The notes under the pieces: model-generated
Databases searched by the model: none
Told to the model about the DNA's origin: nothing
What the model saw: only the letters and a program-made list of their open reading frames with translations
From: Pseudosporangium ferrugineum
GTDB lineage: Bacteria > Actinomycetota > Actinomycetes > Mycobacteriales > Micromonosporaceae
NCBI RefSeq assembly: GCF_003002065.1
Contig: NZ_PVZG01000010.1
Span: 186,001-250,000, forward strand
Length of the DNA stretch: 64,000 nt
Direction of reading: 5' to 3'
Shown: positions 53,051 to 61,418 of the stretch, piece after piece
Numbering within the stretch: position 1 is the stretch's first letter
Layout: each line of letters begins with the position of its first letter
Position numbers and translations under genes: made by a program

Positions 53051-55393
53051 TCAGGACGTGAGGTTCGCGGTCGACGGCGGGCCGGCCTGCGACGGCACGG
53101 CACCGGCGAGGCGGTGCGCCGGGGCCGGCTGGCCGAAGAGGTACCCCTGGCCGAGGGCGCAGCCCAGCGCCGTCAGCGCCTGCGCCCGGGCCGGCGTCTC
53201 GACCCCCTCGGCCACCACCGCCACCCCCAGCTCGGCGCAGATCCGCAGCACCGAGCGGCACAGCGCGCCGGCCCGCTCCGGATCGACCTCCACGTCGGTC
53301 AGCGTCGAGTCCAGCTTGACGATGTCGACCGGCAGGGAGTGCAGCTGGGCGAGCGCGTTGTAGCCGCTGCCGAAGTCGTCGAGGGCCACCCGGACGCCGT
53401 GCCGGCGCAACCGGTGCAGCACCTCGACGGCCCGCGCGAGGTCCGGGATCCGGCGGGTCTCGGTGATCTCCACGACCAGGCGGGAGGCGCGTACGGAGTG
53501 CCGCTCCAGCGCCCGCAGCACCGCCTCCTCCACCCCGGGCCGCCCGAGGCGCGCGGCCGAGACGTTGACGTGCACGTCGATCGGGCGGCCGTACGCGTTC
53601 GCCAGCCGCGCCGCGTCCGCGCACGCCCGGTCCAGCACGAAGTCGTCGATGGCCGCGACCAGCCCGGTGCGCTCGGCGACCGTCACGAACACGTCGGGAT
53701 CCACCGGGCCGGCGACCGGATCGGTCCACCGGGCCAGCGCCTCGACCGCCACCACGGCGCCGTCGGTGAGGCGCACGATCGGCTGGTAGAAGGTCGCGAA
53801 GCCGTACTCGGCCGGCGCCCCCACGGCCCGGGCCAGCAGGTGCGGCAGGTCCGCGTTGGGACCGCCGTCGGCGCCGGCCGTGTAGCGCTCCATGGCGTTC
53901 TTGCCGCGGCGCTTGCTGACGTACATGGCCGCGTCCGCCCGGCGCAGCAGCACGTCCGCCGAGAGCTCCTTGTCGCCCGCCTCCGGCAGGACCAGGCCGA
54001 GGCTCGCGCTGACCACCACCGACTGCCCGTCGATCAGGTACGGCTCCCGCAGCGCGTTCAGGATCCGCTCGCCGGCCTCCTCCGCCTCGGGCGGCCGGCG
54101 CTCGAGCAGCACGGCGAACTCGTCGCCGCCGAGCCGGGCCACCAGGTCGTCGGGGCCGACGGCGGAGAGCAGGCGCTCCGAGATGAGCCGCAGGAGCTTG
54201 TCGCCCATGGCGTGACCGAAGCTGTCGTTGATCAGCTTGAAGTCGTCGAGGTCGGCGAAGACCAGGGCCACCGGCACCCGGCGGTAGTGGTACGCGTCCA
54301 GCGCCAGGACCAGCCGCTCGCGGAACAGCGCCCGGTTGGCGAGGCCGGTGAGCGGATCGTGGTACGCCTGGTGGTGCAACTTCTGCTGGCCCTCGGAGAC
54401 CCGGGCGAGCAGCACCATGTTGTCCACGATGGTGAACATCTGCCGCGCCACCACCAGCCCGAGCACCAGCCAGCCCAGGTACGCCTCGTACGACGTCAGC
54501 CGCCCCCCGCTGCCGGTGCGCACCGCGATGAAGACGCCGGTCGCCACGACGGGCACGTACGGCAGCAGCAGGTGCAGCCACTCCCGGTCCACCCGCTCGA
54601 GCCCCGGCACGTCGTCGGGGAGTCCCCGGTTGCTCAGCGCCGCCAGCCCGAGCAGCGCCGGCCCGAGCAGGTATCCGGCCGATTCCACCGGGCTCCAGGC
54701 GCCGGTGCTCAGGTGCAGCAGCCGCAGCGTGTCGGAGCAGCCGAGCGCGGCCATCGCCGCCACCAGCAGGCGCAGCGGTCCCCGGGCCGCCCGCGAGGAC
54801 GGCCGGGTGATCATCAGCAGCAGTCCCATGACGACCAGCACCAGGTCCACGACCGGGTACGCCGTCGCGATCCCGACGATCCACGGGTCCTGCCCGGCCG
54901 GGTCGAAGAGCCGCCCGGGCAGCGCCGACCGGGCGATCGCCAGCAGCGACCCGCTGATCAGCACGCTGTCGATGACCAGCGCGACCCGGTCGCGGCGCAG
55001 CGACGCCTGGATCGGGCGGGGCAGCGCCATCGAGCCGACCACCAGCGCCACGAAGGTCAGGATCGGCAGGGTCAGCAGGCCCACGTCGGCGACCGTGACC
55101 GCGGGGGCGCGGCCGGGCTCGCCGAGGTCGCGGACGGTCCACCAGAGCCGCACCAGCGTCCAGGCCACCAGGGCGGCGCCGAGCAGGTTGCGCCAGAGCG
55201 CCCGCCGCCCGGTGCGTTCCCGCGCGGTGACGAAGCAGACCGCCGCGGCGCCGGCACCGACCAGGAACTCGGTGACGTCGGCGAAGACCCGCTGGGCGGC
55301 ACCGGCGGGCACGGCCCACGTGCCGACGGCCGTGACGGCGGCGACGAGCGCCAGCGTCACGAGCAACCGCGCGGGCAGCCGTACCGTCGTCAT
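53051..55393 (-). CDS. Membrane-bound diguanylate cyclase/phosphodiesterase (GGDEF-EAL)
   Basis: 780 residues. About eight to ten membrane helices fill residues 10-335, as in MASE/MHYT-like actinobacterial sensors. The GGDEF domain (about 345-510) has an intact RLGGDEFAVLL and HDPLTGLANRALF. The EAL domain (about 525-770) has VEALARW, VNVSAARL, EITETRRIP, LDDFGSGYNALAQL, VKLDSTLTD and VVAEGVETPAQ-like text. Both active sites look functional, so it may make or degrade c-di-GMP. Three in-frame starts (55399, 55396, 55393) lack a clear ribosome binding site. The neighbouring chemoreceptor suggests a link to motility or development. Confidence 0.92.
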   Translation of the reverse strand: MTTVRLPARLLVTLALVAAVTAVGTWAVPAGAAQRVFADVTEFLVGAGAAAVCFVTARERTGRRALWRNLLGAALVAWTLVRLWWTVRDLGEPGRAPAVTVADVGLLTLPILTFVALVVGSMALPRPIQASLRRDRVALVIDSVLISGSLLAIARSALPGRLFDPAGQDPWIVGIATAYPVVDLVLVVMGLLLMITRPSSRAARGPLRLLVAAMAALGCSDTLRLLHLSTGAWSPVESAGYLLGPALLGLAALSNRGLPDDVPGLERVDREWLHLLLPYVPVVATGVFIAVRTGSGGRLTSYEAYLGWLVLGLVVARQMFTIVDNMVLLARVSEGQQKLHHQAYHDPLTGLANRALFRERLVLALDAYHYRRVPVALVFADLDDFKLINDSFGHAMGDKLLRLISERLLSAVGPDDLVARLGGDEFAVLLERRPPEAEEAGERILNALREPYLIDGQSVVVSASLGLVLPEAGDKELSADVLLRRADAAMYVSKRRGKNAMERYTAGADGGPNADLPHLLARAVGAPAEYGFATFYQPIVRLTDGAVVAVEALARWTDPVAGPVDPDVFVTVAERTGLVAAIDDFVLDRACADAARLANAYGRPIDVHVNVSAARLGRPGVEEAVLRALERHSVRASRLVVEITETRRIPDLARAVEVLHRLRRHGVRVALDDFGSGYNALAQLHSLPVDIVKLDSTLTDVEVDPERAGALCRSVLRICAELGVAVVAEGVETPARAQALTALGCALGQGYLFGQPAPAHRLAGAVPSQAGPPSTANLTS

Positions 55394-55492
55394 CACCACC
55401 CGCAGAGCCGGAGGAGGTTGCCACCGCCCGGCTCAGCCGCCGCGCGACCGGAGTAAGGTACCGCAGCCCGCGACACCTGCAAGAAGGCTGTT

Positions 55493-55509
55493 CCGCGGGT
55501 CACCCGCGG
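55493..55509 (-). terminator. Possible hairpin terminator after PP2C gene
   Basis: CCGCGGGT, one base, ACCCGCGG: a compact inverted repeat 3 bases beyond the PP2C stop codon. The short loop makes it a weaker candidate. Confidence 0.4.
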
Positions 55510-55512
55510 GGC

Positions 55513-56235
55513 TCAGCCGGCGACCGTCAGATCGGCGACGATGACGGTGATGTTGTCGGGGCCGCCGCCGCGCAGCGCGAGCTCGACCAGGTTCTCCGCG
55601 CAGGCCTGCGGCGCGTCGCAGCCGAGCAGCTCGGCCTCGATGCGGTCGGGCGGCACGACCGTGGTCAGGCCGTCGCTGCACAGCAGCCAGCGGTCGCCGG
55701 GCTCGGGCTCGACGATGACGTACGACGGGCTCACCGGCTCGCCCTGCAGTGCCTGCGTGACCACGGCGCGGCGGGGATGGCTGCCGGCCTCCTCGGGCCG
55801 GATCAGGCCCTGGTCGACGAGCATCTGGACGTACGTGTCGTCCTTGGTCAGCTGGTTGAGCCGGCCGTCGCGCAGCAGGTAGGCACGGCTGTCGCCGACG
55901 TGGGCGAGGGCGGCCCGGTCGCCGGAGAAGATCACGGCGGTCAGCGTGGTGCCCATGCCCTGGAGCGCCGCGTCGCTCGCGACGGTCTCCGCGATCCGCC
56001 CGTTCGCCACCTCGAGGGCCTTGTGCAACGAGTCCATCTGATGCTCGTTGTCGATGGGCACGTCCAGCGAGGCCATGGCCTCGACGGCGAGGCGGCTGGC
56101 GACGTCACCGGCGGCCATCCCGCCCATGCCGTCGGCGACGACCAGCAGCCGGTCACCGGCGTAGTAGCAGTCCTGATTGCTGCTTCGCACGTGGCCTTTA
56201 TCGGTGACGGCCGCCCACCGCAGGTGCAAGGTCAT
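55513..56235 (-). CDS. PP2C-type Ser/Thr protein phosphatase
   Basis: 240 residues. PPM-family metal ligands are in RSSNQDCYYAG, VVADGMGGMAAGDVAS, VGDSRAYLLRDG, LLCSDGLTTVV and GGGPDNITVIV. It is cytoplasmic with no membrane anchor, unlike PstP. CAGGCT (56243-56248) ends 7 bases before the ATG at 56235 with no ribosome binding site. It dephosphorylates Ser/Thr-phosphorylated proteins. The two genes upstream on the same strand (membrane protein and solute-binding protein) resemble inputs of a PknG-like system. Confidence 0.93.
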   Translation of the reverse strand: MTLHLRWAAVTDKGHVRSSNQDCYYAGDRLLVVADGMGGMAAGDVASRLAVEAMASLDVPIDNEHQMDSLHKALEVANGRIAETVASDAALQGMGTTLTAVIFSGDRAALAHVGDSRAYLLRDGRLNQLTKDDTYVQMLVDQGLIRPEEAGSHPRRAVVTQALQGEPVSPSYVIVEPEPGDRWLLCSDGLTTVVPPDRIEAELLGCDAPQACAENLVELALRGGGPDNITVIVADLTVAG

Positions 56236-56329
56236 GGCGTGCAGCCTGCCAGGTCGGGTCCAGCCTGTCTGCACGCGGTCGGCGGCGCGCCGGGAGGAGT
56301 GCCCACGAACTGCGGAAAGAGGCAACCTG

Positions 56330-57352
56330 TCATGGTTTCAAGGGCCGGCCGAGGCAGCGGGGGTCGACGTCGGTCACCGGTCTGGTGGGCGCCACCCACT
56401 CCAGCGCGGACTGATCGACCGCCCATCCGCGTACGGTGATCCGGCTGTGCTGGGCCCGGACCGGCTCCGGGCAGAGGGTCTTGGACCGCACCTCGGCGTT
56501 GGGCACGAAGACCACCTCGCCGCCGCGCCGCAGGATCGTGGTGGCCGTGTCGTCGACGGTGATCAGCTGCCCGCGGATGACCTGGGTCGGCCCGGTGCCG
56601 GCGCCGACCTCCACGGCGCTGTCGGGCAGGACGGGCGCGCGCAGGAACACCACGCCGACGACGAACGGGGCGACCAGGGCCGCGCCGACGGCCGGCCAGT
56701 GCGTGGCGATGCGGGCGGCGCGTGGCGGCACCGGGCCAGTCAGCAGCCAGCCGAGCAGGGGCGGGGCGGTGAGCAGCACGACGGTGCTCATCTCGCCGGC
56801 GGAGTGGGCCGCGCGGATGCCGGGCCACACCCAGATCAGCTCCAGCACGCCGAGCACGATCGGGATCACGATGGTGACGACGAGGAGCATGCGGTGCTCG
56901 CCCGGATAGCGCTGCACCGCGGTCAGCCCGAGGATCGCCACCACGAGCATCAGCAGCACCGGCAGCATCCGCATCTGCCAGGTGAAGCCGGCGAGGCCCA
57001 CGGCCAGCAGCACCACCCAGTCGGGCATGCGCAGCGCGGTGAGGGCGAGCAGCGAGCGCCGCGCGGCCTCGTCCTCGTCGGGGGCACTCACCAGCAACAG
57101 ACCGCCGAGGGTACGCAGCACGAGCACCACCGCCGGCACCGTCCAGACCAGCGTGATGACGAGCGCGCTGATCATGCCCAGCGGGCTGATGTACTGCACC
57201 AGCAGCAGCATCGTCGGCAGGTCCTGGCGGCTCAGGTACCAGAGCCGGAGCACGAGCAGCACCAGCGGGAACGCCGGCAGCGCGGTGAACAGCCAGTTGA
57301 GCTGGGAGCGCCGCAGCCGCGGCCGCTCGTACGTCCGCACGGCGGCGGTCAC
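56330..57352 (-). CDS. Multi-span membrane protein, GlnX-like partner of a solute sensor
   Basis: 340 residues. About eight membrane helices span residues 18-250, and the last 90 residues form a beta-rich soluble domain that includes GPTQVIRGQLITVDDTATTI and RRGGEVVFVPNAEVRSKTL. Because of the coupling (GTGA overlap with the solute-binding protein stop at 57349), the two proteins probably form a complex. In mycobacteria the pair GlnH/GlnX passes an Asp/Glu signal to PknG. I do not see clear sequence homology to GlnX, so this is an inference from arrangement and topology. Confidence 0.65.
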   Translation of the reverse strand: MTAAVRTYERPRLRRSQLNWLFTALPAFPLVLLVLRLWYLSRQDLPTMLLLVQYISPLGMISALVITLVWTVPAVVLVLRTLGGLLLVSAPDEDEAARRSLLALTALRMPDWVVLLAVGLAGFTWQMRMLPVLLMLVVAILGLTAVQRYPGEHRMLLVVTIVIPIVLGVLELIWVWPGIRAAHSAGEMSTVVLLTAPPLLGWLLTGPVPPRAARIATHWPAVGAALVAPFVVGVVFLRAPVLPDSAVEVGAGTGPTQVIRGQLITVDDTATTILRRGGEVVFVPNAEVRSKTLCPEPVRAQHSRITVRGWAVDQSALEWVAPTRPVTDVDPRCLGRPLKP

Positions 57353-58461
57353 GAGAGGACCTCCTCCCACGGCAGCTCCCGCACGTCCGGCCGGCGCGGG
57401 GGCGGCTGCTGCGGGCGGGCGAGCGGCACCGGGTGGCCCTCGGGGTCGACGTTGGCGCGTACCTCGGTCGCGATCGTGCTCTCGTACGCCCGCTCCCACC
57501 GCGAGTCCTTCGGATCGGTCGCGGAGCGGTAGAGGGTGAGGTCGACGAGGTCGCGCAGCGCCTCGTTGTTGCCCACGCTGACGCCCCACGCCTCGGTCTT
57601 GTCGTCGCCGAGGTCCCAGTGGTCGTAGCGGCCGGGATCCCGCGCCTTGTAACCGCCCAGGATGGTGGCGTCGGTGCTGACCGCGTCGACGTGGTTGCGG
57701 TTCAGCTCGTCGAAGCACTGCGAGACCCGGTTGCGCCGGATCAGCACGGCCCCGGAGGAGGACGCGGTGTCCGCGCTGGTCGAGGCGGAGAGGGTGCAGA
57801 CCTTCTTGTTCTTGAACTCCTCGAGGCTGGAGACCTTGTCGTGCCCGCGCAGGGTGATCACCGACTGCTCGGTGTGCAGGTAGGACGCCGTGAACATGAC
57901 GTTCGGCTCGGCCTCGCGCTTGGCGGTGATGCTGTAGCTGGCGATCACCATCTTCACCGGCACCGGGTTGCCGGCGAGGTCGGTCGCCTCCATCCGGGCC
58001 CGGTCCTCGCTCTCGATGCCGTAGAACCGCACGTCGTCGCGGCGGAACCCGAGATCCTCGGCGATCATGTACGCGATGTCGATGTCGAACCCGCGCCAGC
58101 TGCCGTCCCCCGGGTCCCGGTAGGCGAGGCCGGGCTGATCGTCCTTGACGCCGATGGGCAGCGTGCGCCACTCGTCGACGCCGGCCGCCCGGCGCAGGTC
58201 CTCCACCGAGGGCGGGCCGACGTGGAAGAGCCGCACCCAGGCGAAGCCGAGCACCAGGATGATGACCACGCCGACGGCCGCCAGCCGCCACGGTGCCAGC
58301 GAGGCGCCGAAGGTGCGGGCGAACTCCTCCGGGCGCGTGAAGGTGCGCCGCAGCCCGGCCAGCGCGCGGTCGCCCCGGCGTTCCCGGGCACCGGCCGGCC
58401 GCGGCGCCCGGCGCCTCGTGATCTTGCGGACCGGCGGGCGGTCCCCGTCCATCGTCGACAC
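57349..58461 (-). CDS. Membrane-anchored solute-binding protein (family 3)
   Basis: 370 residues from the GTG at 58461 (GGGAG 4 bases upstream; an ATG at 58452 is in frame). Residues about 1-55 are strongly basic (KITRRRAPRPAGARERRGDR) and cytoplasmic. One membrane helix follows (about 60-80, LAAVGVVIILVLGFAWVRLF). The outside part is a periplasmic-binding-protein fold of the amino-acid type: AYRDPGDGSWRGFDIDIAYM, IAEDLGF, VKMVIASYSITAKREAEPNV and KNKKVCTLSASTSADT. It has a membrane helix in place of a lipobox, and a sizeable cytoplasmic segment, which suits a sensor better than a transporter. Confidence 0.82.
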   Translation of the reverse strand: MSTMDGDRPPVRKITRRRAPRPAGARERRGDRALAGLRRTFTRPEEFARTFGASLAPWRLAAVGVVIILVLGFAWVRLFHVGPPSVEDLRRAAGVDEWRTLPIGVKDDQPGLAYRDPGDGSWRGFDIDIAYMIAEDLGFRRDDVRFYGIESEDRARMEATDLAGNPVPVKMVIASYSITAKREAEPNVMFTASYLHTEQSVITLRGHDKVSSLEEFKNKKVCTLSASTSADTASSSGAVLIRRNRVSQCFDELNRNHVDAVSTDATILGGYKARDPGRYDHWDLGDDKTEAWGVSVGNNEALRDLVDLTLYRSATDPKDSRWERAYESTIATEVRANVDPEGHPVPLARPQQPPPRRPDVRELPWEEVLS

Positions 58462-58508
58462 TGCACTCCCGTCCGGCGTAGCGGAGCGACCATCGTGGCA
58501 AGCCCAGG

Positions 58509-58883
58509 TCACGGAACGGGGTCGGCCGTCCCGTACGCCACGCCGGGCCGGCACCGGCGCAGCCGTCCGGCGGTCAGGATCAGCCCGCGCCGGGTGCCGT
58601 AGCGCTGCACCGCCTCCAGCCCGTACGCGCTGCACGTGGGGGTGTAGCGACAGCGGGTGGGCAACCGGGGCGAGACCCGCCGGTAGCCGCGGATCGCCGC
58701 GGTCACCGCGCGGGCGGACCCCGTCCGCGGCGCACCGGCCGCCCCGGCGAACCGGGCGAAGACGAGCATAAGGGTGCTCAGCAGACCGAAGTCGCAACCC
58801 GGGAGGTCACAGACATCGCAGTCACAGTCGCAGCCGCCCCTGTCCTTTTTCTTGCGCTTCCGCCGTCGTTCGCTGCCCCACAT
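58509..58883 (-). CDS. yidD: YidD-family protein with Cys/Asp-rich N-terminal extension
   Basis: The YidD domain (membrane protein insertion efficiency factor) covers the C-terminal 85 residues: IRGYRRVSPRLPTRCRYTPT, CSAYGLEAVQRYGTRRG and RLRRCRPG. It would help YidC insert membrane proteins. An ATG at 58769 gives a minimal 86-residue form. The frame continues upstream to the ATG at 58883 with a clearly biased sequence: basic ERRRKRKKKDRGG, then CDCDCDVCDLPGCD (Cys18, 20, 22, 25, 30) and a hydrophobic stretch GLLSTLMLVFARFAG. I recall similar Cys-rich leaders on YidD-like proteins of other actinobacteria, so the long form (124 residues) is preferred. Confidence 0.8.
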   Translation of the reverse strand: MWGSERRRKRKKKDRGGCDCDCDVCDLPGCDFGLLSTLMLVFARFAGAAGAPRTGSARAVTAAIRGYRRVSPRLPTRCRYTPTCSAYGLEAVQRYGTRRGLILTAGRLRRCRPGVAYGTADPVP

Positions 58884-58914
58884 GGTCACCATGGTGAGGC
58901 ATGGCCGCGACAAA

Positions 58915-58928
58915 CCCGGGTACCCGGG
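58915..58928 (+). promoter_or_regulatory. 14-bp palindrome before start codon
   Basis: CCCGGGTACCCGGG, a perfect palindrome, ends 4 bases before the ATG at 58933, in the divergent gap with yidD. It could be an operator or a translation-blocking hairpin. TACCCG inside it is placed like a -10 element. Confidence 0.4.
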
Positions 58929-58932
58929 CACC

Positions 58933-59682
58933 ATGAGAATCGGGCGTGCACTCGTGGCGGCGGGCGTGGTCGCCGCCGGGGTGCGGGTCGCGCACTCCCG
59001 GACCCGCCGCTTCCTGCACCCGGACGGGCGCTCGTTCACCGGCGAGCTCGAGGTGTGGGGGCTCGGCGCGCCGACCGGCGCCGCCCTGCTCGACCGCCCG
59101 GGGCGGCATCCGGTCACCCTGCGGATCTCCCGGGGCGCGGGCACCCCGCCGGGCTACCCGGACGTGCTCGGCGTGGCGGTACGCGTCCACGGCCCGGTCG
59201 CCGGCCGCCGCCACGACCTGCTCTTCTCGACCGCCGGGCGGGGCCGCTGGACCCGCCACCTGCCGGCGCCCCGGTTCGAGTTCGACACCCTGTACGGCTC
59301 GCTCCTGCCGTACCGCACGGGCACCGGGCGCAAGCTCTACCTCGCCGTGCAGCCCGACCTGTACGCCCGCGCGCTCGGCCGTACGCTCGAATCGGTCGTC
59401 GCCGCCGCCCGCCACGACGGCGCCCGGCTGATGCTGACCGCCGCCACCGGGTCCGGCCCGTTGCGCCCGGCCGGCCGGATCCACTTCGGCCAGGTGCTGC
59501 CCGCGGGCATCGACGCGGCGCTGGCCTTCGACCCGGTCCGCAACGTGCCGGCGGACCTGCACCCGACCGGCCTGATCCACGCGTCCCGGGCGCCCGCCTA
59601 CCGCCTCGGCCAGCGCTGGCGCGGCGCGCGCCCCGCCGAGCCGGACCAGGCGGCGGTGGCGCGCACCGCCACGCACGGCTGA
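58933..59682 (+). CDS. Catalase-like-fold or uncharacterised conserved protein
   Basis: 249 residues from the ATG at 58933 (an ATG at 58891 is also in frame). A short hydrophobic N-terminus (IGRALVAAGVVAAGVRVAHS) could be a signal or anchor. The body has HPDGRSFTGELEVWGLGAP, VTLRISRGAGTPPGYPDVLG, VAVRVHGP, DLLFSTAGRGRWTRHLP and FDTLYGSLLPYRTGTGRK. The order RxSRGxGxP-D-x-x-G-x-AVRV recalls catalase-related proteins (mature catalases have a similar beta-barrel segment), but a heme ligand is not recognisable. Streptomyces homologues are usually called phosphodiesterase or hypothetical. Its TGA abuts the treZ stop with no gap. Confidence 0.68.
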   Translation: MRIGRALVAAGVVAAGVRVAHSRTRRFLHPDGRSFTGELEVWGLGAPTGAALLDRPGRHPVTLRISRGAGTPPGYPDVLGVAVRVHGPVAGRRHDLLFSTAGRGRWTRHLPAPRFEFDTLYGSLLPYRTGTGRKLYLAVQPDLYARALGRTLESVVAAARHDGARLMLTAATGSGPLRPAGRIHFGQVLPAGIDAALAFDPVRNVPADLHPTGLIHASRAPAYRLGQRWRGARPAEPDQAAVARTATHG

Positions 59683-61416
59683 TCAGCGGGCCAGGACCAC
59701 CACGGCGGTCTCCGGCGGCAGCTCCACCCGGTCGCGCTGCAGCACCACACCCTGCTCGGTGGCGAGCAGCACCTTGCTGGGCACCGAGCGCAGGCTCACC
59801 GTCTGCGGCACCGGCGCGAGGTTCGCCGCCACCACGCACCGGCCACGGCGCATGACCACGTGCTGATCGCCGTGCCACACCTCGACCCGGTCGAGCCGGG
59901 GGTCGGAAAGATCGGCGTGCGCGCGGCGCAGGGCGATCAGCCGCTTGTGCAGCTCCAGCATCTCGGCGTGGCCGGGCTTGTCGCGTTCCGCCCAGTCGAG
60001 TTTGGACCGCTCGAACGTCGCCCGGTCCTGCGGGTCGGGCACCTCGGCCTCGGCCCAGCCGTGCGAGGCGAACTCGCGCCGGCGGCCGTTGCGGACCGCC
60101 TCCGCGAGCTCCGGCTCCGGGTGGCTGGTGAAGAACTGCCACGGGTTGCCGGCCGCCCACTCCTCGCCCATGAAGAGCATCGGCGTGAAGGGCGACGTCA
60201 GCAGCAGCGTCGCGCCGACCCGGAGCAGGCCCGGCGACAGCGTCGCCGACAGCCGGTCGCCGATCGCGCGGTTGCCGATCTGGTCGTGATTCTGCAGGTA
60301 CGCGACGAAGCGGTGCCCCGGGATCCGGGCCCCGTCCACCGGCCGGCCGTGCAGCCGCCGGCGGAAGCTCGACCACGTGTTCGCGTGGAAGAAGGCGCCG
60401 GTCAGCACCGTCTCCAGGCAGTCGAGCGAGCCGAAGTCGCCGTAGTAGCCCTGCCGCTCGCCGGTGAGCAGCGCGTGCAGGGCGTGGTGCACGTCGTCGT
60501 CCCACTGGGCGTGCAGGCCGTACCCGTTCGCCTCGCGCGGGGTGATCAGCGTGGGGTCGTTGAGGTCCGACTCGGCGATCAGCGAGAGCGGACGGCCCAG
60601 GTGCGTCGACAGGCTCTCCACCTCGGTCGCCAGCTGCTCGAGCAGGTGGACCGCGTTGTGGTCGACCAGCGCGTGCACGGCGTCCAGGCGCAGGCCGTCG
60701 ACGTGGTAGTCGCGGAGCCAGCCCAGCACGCTGTCGATGATGTAGCGGCGTACCTCGCCGGAGAGCGGGCCGTCGAGGTTGACCGAGGCGCCCCACGGGT
60801 TCGACCCGGCCGCGCTCAGGTACGGCGCGAACATGGGCGCGTACGCGCCGCTGGGGCCGAAGTGGTTGTAGACCACGTCCAGCACCACGCCGAGCCCCCG
60901 GGCGTGGGCCGCGTCGACGAAGCGCTTGAGCCCGTCCGGGCCGCCGTACCCCTCGTGCGGCGCGTACCAGCAGACACCGTCGTAGCCCCAGTTGTACTCG
61001 CCGTTGAAGGCGTTGACCGGCAGCAGCTCCACCAGGTCGACGCCGAGCTCGGCGAGGTGGTCCAGCCGCTCGATCGCGGCGTCGAACGTACCCTCCGGTG
61101 TGAAGGTGCCGACGTGCAGCTCGTAGAGGACGGCACCGGGCAGCTGACGCCCCGTCCAGGCGCTGTCCGTCCAGGAGAACTCCGCGTGGTCGTACACCCG
61201 GCTGGGCCCGTGCACGCCCTCAGGCTGCCACCTCGACCGGGGGTCGGGAAGCGGGCTGTCGCCATCCGGCAGAACGTACGCGTAGTCCGTGCCGGGCCCG
61301 GCCCCGGGCACGTCGAGCCGCCACCAGCCGTCGTCGCCGCGTTCCATGTCGCGGTCGCCGCCGTCGAGCCGGAGCTTCACGGTCTTCTCGGGAACCCACA
61401 CCTCGAAGAGGGTCAT
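59683..61416 (-). CDS. treZ: Malto-oligosyltrehalose trehalohydrolase
   Basis: 577 residues. An N-terminal E-set domain (FEVWVPEKTVKLRLDGG) precedes the GH13 barrel: DLVELLPVNAFNGEYNWGYD, VLDVVYNHFGPSGAY, nucleophile Asp in VDGLRLDAVHAL, acid/base Glu in LIAESDLNDP, and AYLQNHDQIGNRA. It releases trehalose from the end of maltooligosyl trehalose. It starts 2 bases after the treY stop, with AAAGAG upstream, and is last in treX-treY-treZ. Confidence 0.96.
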   Translation of the reverse strand: MTLFEVWVPEKTVKLRLDGGDRDMERGDDGWWRLDVPGAGPGTDYAYVLPDGDSPLPDPRSRWQPEGVHGPSRVYDHAEFSWTDSAWTGRQLPGAVLYELHVGTFTPEGTFDAAIERLDHLAELGVDLVELLPVNAFNGEYNWGYDGVCWYAPHEGYGGPDGLKRFVDAAHARGLGVVLDVVYNHFGPSGAYAPMFAPYLSAAGSNPWGASVNLDGPLSGEVRRYIIDSVLGWLRDYHVDGLRLDAVHALVDHNAVHLLEQLATEVESLSTHLGRPLSLIAESDLNDPTLITPREANGYGLHAQWDDDVHHALHALLTGERQGYYGDFGSLDCLETVLTGAFFHANTWSSFRRRLHGRPVDGARIPGHRFVAYLQNHDQIGNRAIGDRLSATLSPGLLRVGATLLLTSPFTPMLFMGEEWAAGNPWQFFTSHPEPELAEAVRNGRRREFASHGWAEAEVPDPQDRATFERSKLDWAERDKPGHAEMLELHKRLIALRRAHADLSDPRLDRVEVWHGDQHVVMRRGRCVVAANLAPVPQTVSLRSVPSKVLLATEQGVVLQRDRVELPPETAVVVLAR

Positions 61417-61418
61417 GG

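Noticed and set aside
52847-55456. An 869-codon plus-strand frame antisense to the GGDEF-EAL gene
   Set aside because: The antisense product is a low-complexity Arg/Gln/His-rich sequence, whereas the minus strand has intact GGDEF and EAL sites.
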